From assembly GCA_937890045.1 (NCBI GenBank), contig CALBXV010000528.1, forward strand, positions 1-10,852: a stretch of 10,852 bases of DNA, in the 5' to 3' direction. The stretch's first letter is position 1. Each line of letters begins with the position of its first letter. The DNA comes from an uncultured archaeon (GTDB lineage Archaea > Thermoproteota > Nitrososphaeria > Nitrososphaerales > CALBXV01). A model generated the notes under the pieces. The model saw only the letters and a list, made by a program, of their open reading frames with translations, was not told where the DNA came from and searched no databases. A program made the position numbers and the translations under genes. This document shows positions 6,953-10,852 of this stretch, piece after piece.

Positions 6953-8050
6953 TTAAAGAATTCCAGCCAACTTCTGAAACCGTGCTTTCAACTCAGCTCC
7001 TTCTGCAAGAACTTCTCCCTGCTTTTCGGATTTTGTTGAGGCAACAGCTTTAGATGCTGAACCTTTGTGTTCTTTAATTTCAACTTTCTTATCTGACGAA
7101 CCATTAAATGTTTCAGCAAGTGTAGAATAAACTAACTTAACTTCACGTAAGTTATGTGCTCTATCAAACGTTTCCACAACTTTCATTTTCTGGTCATTGG
7201 AAAGTCCAAATGCCCGGAAAAGTTTATTTGTGAAAAGTAGTTTTGCATTAAGCAAATTAACTTCATTTAATTTGGTACGTAGATACTTAACTACATTGCG
7301 GTGTTCCTTTAACTCATCTTGCAATGCTTTAACTTTATTAGAAGTTTCTTCGACTTCATCTTCCTCAGAGAGAGCTGCAATGACTTCTTCAAGATCAATT
7401 TCTTCTTCGACCTCTTCCTCTTCTTCATCATCTTCTGGCTCTTCTTCTTCAGTGACAACTTTACCTTCACCTTCTTTGTGGTCTACAAGATCATCAACAA
7501 CTTCAGTGTTGTCATCTTCTTCACCTTCAGGTTCATCAGATCCTTCGCCTTCTGGACCCTGGGCTCCTGTTGCAGAAGAATCGGCGGCTTTAGGGTTGAC
7601 TTTATTGTCAGCCTTTCCAATATCAGAAGAAACATCGTTTTCATCAATATCTTCTTCTTCATCTTCAACGTCTTCATCATCTTCCAATTCCCGAAGAATT
7701 GCTTCAAGGTCAAGTTCTGCGGATTCTTCCACTTCATCCTCTTCCTCTTCTTCATCTTCTTCTTCATCTTCTTCATTAACGTCTTCTTCCACTTCTTCTT
7801 CATCTTCTGGAGCAGGCTCTTCGATTTCTACATCTTCAGCCTCTTCAACGTCCACTTCAACTTCATCTTCCTCATCATCATCATGGTCTTCCTCAATTCC
7901 ATCTTCTTCAATTTCAGATTGAATTTTCTTGGCTAACATAGATTTTAAACGAGGAGTAAAAGCTTCTTCTAATGCGATTTTAGCATTTTCAAGAGCAGTT
8001 TCACGAACTGCTTTTGCATCCGCAATGGCTTCTTTTAAAAGATCATCCAT
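6953..8050 (-). CDS. 22: Prohead core scaffold protein, gp22 type
   Basis: The 365-residue protein lies 20 nt upstream of the capsid gene, the T4 position of the scaffold gene. The N-terminal 45 residues form a helix (ENAKIALEEAFTPRLKSMLA). Residues from about 45 to 235 are extremely acidic, with long Glu/Asp runs. From 237 a coiled-coil-like part begins, with LNAKLLFTNKLFRAFGLS and a REVKLVYSTLAETF segment that resemble the conserved part of gp22-type proteins. It ends in ELKARFQKLAGIL; short C-terminal scaffold tails of this kind commonly contact the capsid protein. Several L-x-E sites (LKE7-A8, LEE29-A30, LAE350-G351) fit destruction of the core by a prohead protease. The ribosome site AAGGAG lies about 8 nt before ATG. 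Acidic low complexity alone would be weak; the C-terminal part and context make the call. Confidence 0.85.
   Translation of the reverse strand: MDDLLKEAIADAKAVRETALENAKIALEEAFTPRLKSMLAKKIQSEIEEDGIEEDHDDDEEDEVEVDVEEAEDVEIEEPAPEDEEEVEEDVNEEDEEEDEEEEEDEVEESAELDLEAILRELEDDEDVEDEEEDIDENDVSSDIGKADNKVNPKAADSSATGAQGPEGEGSDEPEGEEDDNTEVVDDLVDHKEGEGKVVTEEEEPEDDEEEEEVEEEIDLEEVIAALSEEDEVEETSNKVKALQDELKEHRNVVKYLRTKLNEVNLLNAKLLFTNKLFRAFGLSNDQKMKVVETFDRAHNLREVKLVYSTLAETFNGSSDKKVEIKEHKGSASKAVASTKSEKQGEVLAEGAELKARFQKLAGIL
7377..7900 (-). repeat. GAA/GAT-type triplet low-complexity tract inside the scaffold gene
   Basis: Long runs of GAA, GAG and GAT codons (seen as TTC, CTC and ATC on the plus strand) encode the Glu/Asp-rich arm of the scaffold. 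The densest parts are about 7400-7450 and 7725-7900. The tract creates long open serine-rich frames on the opposite strand that are not genes. It could vary in length by slippage. Confidence 0.85.
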
Positions 8051-8230
8051 TACTATTCTCCTTAAATTATAATTCCCATTCGACCTAAAAATTAGGGAAT
8101 AAATTTTATATGGATTTAATATAGTTATTAGAAACTATAATGAAATTTATTATTCGATTACATCACATGATGGTTGAAATAACCGTGATGTGTTTTGTAT
8201 ATATAAATATATAATAACTTAAAAAAAAGA
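8051..8230 (-). promoter_or_regulatory. 180-nt leader between bS21 and scaffold with several inverted repeats
   Basis: No gene fits here. On the plus strand the inverted repeats are: TATAGTT/AACTATA (8120-8126 and 8133-8139, six-base loop); ATTCCC/GGGAAT (about 8072-8100); and CATCAC...GGTT/AACC...GTGATG (8161-8190, one five-base bulge). A TATTTATA element lies at 8209-8202. The 8161-8190 hairpin has no T run after it on the minus strand, so it is not a standard terminator. The region ends in a strong ribosome site. It is probably the untranslated leader and promoter region of the scaffold-capsid unit. Confidence 0.45.
8202..8209 (-). promoter_or_regulatory. TATTTATA element upstream of the scaffold gene
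   Basis: The minus strand reads TATATTTATATATA here, within the gap after bS21 and about 150 nt before the scaffold ATG. It matches the same octamer found in other gaps. The plus strand reads TATAAATA, the T4 late-promoter box, which would point away from the genes. A sense promoter is possible but not shown. Confidence 0.3.
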
Positions 8231-8416
8231 CTAAAAATTAGAATCTTTTTTACTTCTAAGTCTTGATATTGCTCGTTGTTCTCTTCTTATTTCAGATGGT
8301 TTTCTATAATATTCTTTTTTTCTCAAATCAATTAACAATTTTGATTCTTTAACTATTTTTTTTAATTGTCTTAAAGCTTTTTCTATATTATTATTTTTGA
8401 CTATAACCGTTATCAC
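8231..8416 (-). CDS. rpsU: Phage-encoded small-subunit ribosomal protein bS21
   Basis: bS21 sits on the 30S platform next to the 3' end of 16S rRNA and helps in translation initiation. This 61-residue product has the family pattern throughout: a short N-terminal strand (ITVIV), NNNIEKALRQLKK, then LLIDLRKKEYYRKPSEIRRE and a basic C-terminal helix (AISRLRSKK). E. coli bS21 has the matching ALRRFKR, EVRRREFYEKPTTER layout and is 71 residues, so this copy is only slightly short at the C-terminus. The start is GTG at 8416-8414, preceded by AAGAGGG about 7 nt upstream. That site directly follows the stop of the previous gene, 9 nt away, so the two are probably translated together. Phage-encoded bS21 is known from aquatic phages. 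Placement beside scaffold and capsid genes suggests late expression. Confidence 0.88.
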   Translation of the reverse strand: MITVIVKNNNIEKALRQLKKIVKESKLLIDLRKKEYYRKPSEIRREQRAISRLRSKKDSNF

Positions 8417-8425
8417 AAATCCCTC

Positions 8426-9109
8426 TTAGTCTGATTCAGTATCTCCGCTCCAATTTGCATCAACATAATTGTAAAACTCTTTTTTCTTATCATCAGGTAA
8501 TTTATCTGGTTCAGAAACCCCAAATTTCTTTAATGCTGCCATAAAAAATTTCTGGTATTCTGCTTTATCACCTTCAACTTCTTCTACTTCATCACCTTCA
8601 AGTTCATCTCCACTTCTATATGAACTTTTCTGTCCCTCTTCTACTTCATTAATATCATAATATCTTCCAAGAATATTACCCATATCTTCATACATAGCAC
8701 CCATTCTTTCTTGCAATGTATGAGCTTCTGATGCAATTTTTTTGAACTTGTTTGACAAATTGGTTAATTCTTTCATATTTCGATTAACAGTAACTTTATC
8801 AAACCAATCATCAGTTTCTTTAAGTGTATGTGCTTTGGCTGTTTTAGCCATATAACTTAACTTTTCTGCTAGCTCCTTTAAATTTGAAGCACCAAAAAGG
8901 TCTTTTGATAGAGAATTATAATTAGATACTTCTTTTACAAAAGATTTAATATCAATATCTTCTGCTTCAGTTGTATCACCAAACTTTTCTTTAACAATTC
9001 TAGATAAACTAATATCATTTTGCCAAGGACTACGTGATACAACTCCACCTAACATCGCACCGCTAAAGTTTTCCTTTAACAAGTTTTTCAGTTTTATTCT
9101 TTTAGCCAT
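8426..9109 (-). CDS. Helical virion or prohead-core candidate with a modular C-terminus
   Basis: I prefer the ATG at 9109-9107 over an upstream in-frame TTG at 9121 because a GGAG ribosome site lies about 7 nt before the ATG; this gives 227 residues. The N-terminus MAKRIKLKNLLKENFSGAML carries L-K-E13, a possible prohead-protease site. The middle (about 30-150) is helical, with heptad-like stretches around EAHTLQERMGAMYEDMGNIL. An acidic linker (about 155-182) leads to a compact C-terminal module at 184-220 (EYQKFFMAALKKFGVSEPDK then LPDDKKKEFYNYVDANW) that I recall from other phage structural proteins. I do not recognise the whole protein. Location before the scaffold, strong charge and the possible processing site suggest an internal head or core protein. 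Confidence 0.65.
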   Translation of the reverse strand: MAKRIKLKNLLKENFSGAMLGGVVSRSPWQNDISLSRIVKEKFGDTTEAEDIDIKSFVKEVSNYNSLSKDLFGASNLKELAEKLSYMAKTAKAHTLKETDDWFDKVTVNRNMKELTNLSNKFKKIASEAHTLQERMGAMYEDMGNILGRYYDINEVEEGQKSSYRSGDELEGDEVEEVEGDKAEYQKFFMAALKKFGVSEPDKLPDDKKKEFYNYVDANWSGDTESD

Positions 9110-9128
9110 AAGTATCTCCAATTACTCT

Positions 9129-9150
9129 ATCTAATAATTTAATATTAGAT
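9129..9150 (-). promoter_or_regulatory. Perfect 8-bp inverted repeat in a gene gap
   Basis: ATCTAATA (9129-9136) and TATTAGAT (9143-9150) flank a six-base loop in the 57-nt gap before the ATG at 9109. It contains only one G-C pair and has no T run after it, so it is not a typical terminator. It could be a protein-binding site or a weak hairpin in the leader of the next gene. Confidence 0.35.
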
Positions 9151-9166
9151 ATTATTCAATCAAGGT

Positions 9167-9685
9167 TTACTGATCTGCAATCGTTATTGGTGTTGCACCA
9201 GCTGACCAACCCCAAATATACCAATTAGTAGTACTTGAAGCTAAAAAATGAAGGTCAAAAGCTTCTGGTAAATCTAACTTCATCAATGAAGTTGAATCTC
9301 CATCTGCAAATACTGTAGCTGATGTTTGACCCGTTTGATCTGTATCATGATGTATAATACCACCAGTATAAAATACTGTGTTATCACTTCCAGTAGCTAC
9401 TGATATATCATGTCCATCTGCTGCGCCAGGTATTCCAATTAAATGAATATGCTGTCCGGCTGCAGTAGGTGTTGGTAATGTAAATACTCTATCAGCACTA
9501 ACATTTGGTATCACACAAGTTTTACCTCCGTGTGCAGCCAATGTCAATGTTGTAGCAGCGTCAGTTAAAAGAACTGCCGCGTTTTCCAACATAGCCATGC
9601 TGTCAACCGCATTATCTAAATAAGTAGCGTGTGATTGATGTAAGTCGTTTTTTATAGTTGCCCGTGTGCTTGTTGCTGTTGGCAT
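9167..9685 (-). CDS. Beta-rich putative capsid decoration / virion surface protein
   Basis: The 172-residue protein has a short helical N-terminus (TIKNDLHQSHATYLDNAVDS) and then an almost all-beta body. The pattern is LTLAAHGGKTCVIPNV, a RVFTLPTPTAAGQHIHLIG strand pair, and VFYTGGIIHHD. An aromatic end follows, LHFLASSTTNWYIWGW. A strand that ends in a 'tlp.p.aG..i.li' turn is common in phage decoration and head-fibre proteins, so surface attachment to the capsid is a reasonable inference, though I cannot name the family. There is no signal peptide or membrane segment. The ribosome site AAGGAGAG lies about 7 nt before ATG, and a TATTTATA element lies 32 nt upstream. Both suggest it is strongly expressed, perhaps from its own promoter. 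Confidence 0.6.
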   Translation of the reverse strand: MPTATSTRATIKNDLHQSHATYLDNAVDSMAMLENAAVLLTDAATTLTLAAHGGKTCVIPNVSADRVFTLPTPTAAGQHIHLIGIPGAADGHDISVATGSDNTVFYTGGIIHHDTDQTGQTSATVFADGDSTSLMKLDLPEAFDLHFLASSTTNWYIWGWSAGATPITIADQ

Positions 9686-9717
9686 TTTTACTCTCCTTAG
9701 TTATAAGTTATTTCATA

Positions 9718-9725
9718 TATAAATA
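9718..9725 (-). promoter_or_regulatory. TATTTATA element upstream of the putative decoration protein gene
   Basis: On the minus strand the gap reads TTTATATTTATATATGA, about 32 nt before the ATG. This is nearly the same spacing as at the gp13-like gene. It may be a phage promoter box. The exact T4 late box lies on the opposite strand. Confidence 0.35.
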
Positions 9726-9730
9726 TAAAC

Positions 9731-10132
9731 CTATCTTAATTTTCGTCTAACCGAATATCGTCTAAATCCATCTCTTACTTTTGCCCATAGTACTTTCATA
9801 AATTCTCTTTCCCCATCATGTGCTAATTTAGCAGGACCAGTTTCAATACTTTTTGATATATCCATAGCATCATATCTTCCACCTTTTACACCATCCATCA
9901 TTATTTTTATAGTTTGTTGAGACGCTTTACCCAAAACTTTTGATATTCTTTTCATATCGGATTCTACTTGGTCTCTTGCTTCAATTGAACTCCAAGCCAA
10001 TTCATTAATGGTTTGTTGTTTTCTAAATCCGTCAGGATGCATTATTTTTCCAAGAAGAATAGATGGATCGTTTGGTAAAGAAACAAATGCACTTTCGGAC
10101 ATTAATTTTTTATATATTGATTTTTTACTCAA
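9731..10132 (-). CDS. Unrecognised 133-residue phage protein, TTG start
   Basis: The frame starts with TTG at 10132-10130, overlapping the previous stop as TTGA. An AAGGTG ribosome site lies about 5 nt upstream, which supports this rare start; the next in-frame ATG is codon 11. The protein shows DPSILLGKIMHPDGFRKQQT, then INELAWSSIEARDQVESDMK and a helical region with SQQTIKIMMDGVKGGRYDAM. It ends in a strongly basic tail (VRDGFRRYSVRRKLR). I see no catalytic motif, signal peptide or membrane segment. I do not recognise the family. Coupling to the upstream gene and position ahead of the scaffold-capsid unit suggest a head-associated or DNA-contacting role, but this is context only. Confidence 0.6.
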   Translation of the reverse strand: MSKKSIYKKLMSESAFVSLPNDPSILLGKIMHPDGFRKQQTINELAWSSIEARDQVESDMKRISKVLGKASQQTIKIMMDGVKGGRYDAMDISKSIETGPAKLAHDGEREFMKVLWAKVRDGFRRYSVRRKLR

Positions 10133-10845
10133 TTCATCACCTTATAAGCTAATTTAACCATTTTTGGTAAAGGCATTTTATTCATTTGTCTTTGTAAATT
10201 AGGATGGTCTTTATAAGCATCATATATTTTTACTATAAAATTTGCTGTAGTTAAATCTAAACCCTTTTCGTGTTGTTTATTTTTAACAACTCGTTTTGCG
10301 ATATCAATTGCAGTTTCTTTTGCTTCATGCACTGAACAACATTCTTTACCTTCTTGACAATTATCACAACATGCTTCATTTACAGAATCATTAATATGTG
10401 GTCTTGGATATTTTACAAATCTTGTAGTATGACCAGCAATATACGGTTGACCATTAACAGTAATTCTATATCCTGCCCAACCTTCTTGTTTTCTAAGTTT
10501 CTCTGCTTTTTTCATAATTGCCATAGTCATATTCTTATGTGCTTTCAAACCTTGACTTGAAGACATTGTAAGAGATGATTTCTTAAATTTTTTATCAGTC
10601 ATTTTTTCAAGAAAATCTACACCATAAATATTTGCTTTTGCTTCATTTACAGATTCAGTATATACCCTATGACCATATTTATCTTCAATAGCTATGAAGG
10701 CTCTTGGATATTTTTCCTTTACATCTTCATAATGTGCTGGAATTTGTTGTAATATCTTTACAAGTCTTTGATGTAATACTTTTTTACCTTTAATAACTAC
10801 AATAGACCAAGGTCCTGCTTTACTTCCTTTACGAACACTCGTCAT
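10129..10845 (-). CDS. Multidomain putative prohead-core protein with three V-x-E-A sites and a Cys-rich linker
   Basis: The 238-residue product breaks into parts separated by near-identical motifs: SVNE68-A69, SVNE157-A158 and SVHE174-A175. These fit a relaxed (I/L/V)-x-E cleavage rule of T4-type prohead proteases. Part 1 (1-68) is a small basic alpha/beta domain. Part 2 (69-157) holds LEKMTDKKFKKSSLTMSSSQ and a helix of Lys/Met type. Part 3 (158-174) is a 17-residue peptide with five cysteines. Part 4 (175-238) is a helical module (DLTTANFIVKIYDAY ... MPLPKMVKLAYKVM) that I recall from other phage proteins. The ATG lies 7 nt from the window edge and the frame is open upstream, so the true start could be outside the window. 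The TGA stop overlaps the next gene's TTG. The function is inferred, not recognised. Confidence 0.6.
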   Translation of the reverse strand: MTSVRKGSKAGPWSIVVIKGKKVLHQRLVKILQQIPAHYEDVKEKYPRAFIAIEDKYGHRVYTESVNEAKANIYGVDFLEKMTDKKFKKSSLTMSSSQGLKAHKNMTMAIMKKAEKLRKQEGWAGYRITVNGQPYIAGHTTRFVKYPRPHINDSVNEACCDNCQEGKECCSVHEAKETAIDIAKRVVKNKQHEKGLDLTTANFIVKIYDAYKDHPNLQRQMNKMPLPKMVKLAYKVMN

Positions 10846-10852
10846 AATTTTA

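Noticed and set aside
7483..7803. Minus-strand frame of 106 codons rich in Lys and Met
   Set aside because: It is an out-of-frame reading inside the scaffold gene and reflects the same GAA/GAT repeats.
7197..7936. Two long plus-strand open frames (241 and 205 codons), Ser-rich and Phe-rich
   Set aside because: They are the antisense of the Glu/Asp triplet tract in the scaffold gene. Long open frames arise automatically there, and the products are low-complexity with no ribosome site or context.
8161..8190. Hairpin CATCAC...GTGATG considered as terminator of the bS21 unit
   Set aside because: On the minus strand it has an unpaired bulge and no T run follows, so intrinsic termination is not supported; it is kept only as part of the structured leader.
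9110..9121. TTG at 9121 as start of the helical core candidate
   Set aside because: An ATG four codons downstream has a GGAG ribosome site at good spacing, while the TTG overlaps that site.
10354..10560. Plus-strand Cys/Ile-rich frame of 68 codons
   Set aside because: It is antisense to the multidomain core candidate, with no start signals.
1..10852. tRNA genes, CRISPR arrays, insertion sequences or attachment sites
   Set aside because: The gaps are too short and show no cloverleaf, spaced direct repeats, transposase or terminal repeats.

Overview
The window is a stretch of an A+T-rich (about one third G+C by eye), tightly packed genome in which every supportable gene lies on the minus strand. 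It is the head and neck part of a T4-like tailed phage (myovirus). The anchors are a major capsid protein of the gp23 family, an acidic gp22-type prohead scaffold just upstream of it, and neck and tail-completion proteins resembling gp13, gp14 and gp15 just downstream. The sequences look divergent from T4 ('far-T4' type). Together with the fibre motifs and a phage-encoded ribosomal protein bS21, they resemble phages known mainly from marine metagenomes. A host in the alphaproteobacteria is possible from the bS21 sequence, but that is weak.

In the direction of transcription (high to low coordinates), the first block holds four virion or core candidates. These are a multidomain protein with three V-x-E-A motifs, a small basic-ended protein, a beta-rich putative decoration protein, and a helical protein with a modular C-terminus. 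A 61-codon bS21 gene follows, then a 180-nt leader with several inverted repeats, then scaffold and major capsid protein. A strong intrinsic terminator closes the capsid unit.

The second block restarts after the terminator with gp13-like, gp14-like and gp15-like genes that touch or nearly touch. The gp15-like protein is fused to a fibre-like domain of about 270 residues. The next gene encodes a free-standing paralogue of that fibre domain. A small zinc-ribbon/NUMOD3-like gene, probably a relic of a homing element, is wedged in before another fibre gene that runs off the left edge.

The genes would work together in late infection. Scaffold, core proteins and capsid protein build the prohead. 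A prohead protease of the gp21 type, not present here, would trim capsid protein and core at (I/L/V)-x-E sites. The gp13/14/15 proteins would close the filled head and cap the tail. The most unusual points are bS21 inside the morphogenesis block, the gp15-fibre fusion, the Cys-rich peptide bracketed by protease-like sites, and a recurring TATTTATA element in intergenic gaps. No gap without a gene exceeds 300 bases; the longest are 8051-8230 and 5146-5285, both described below.
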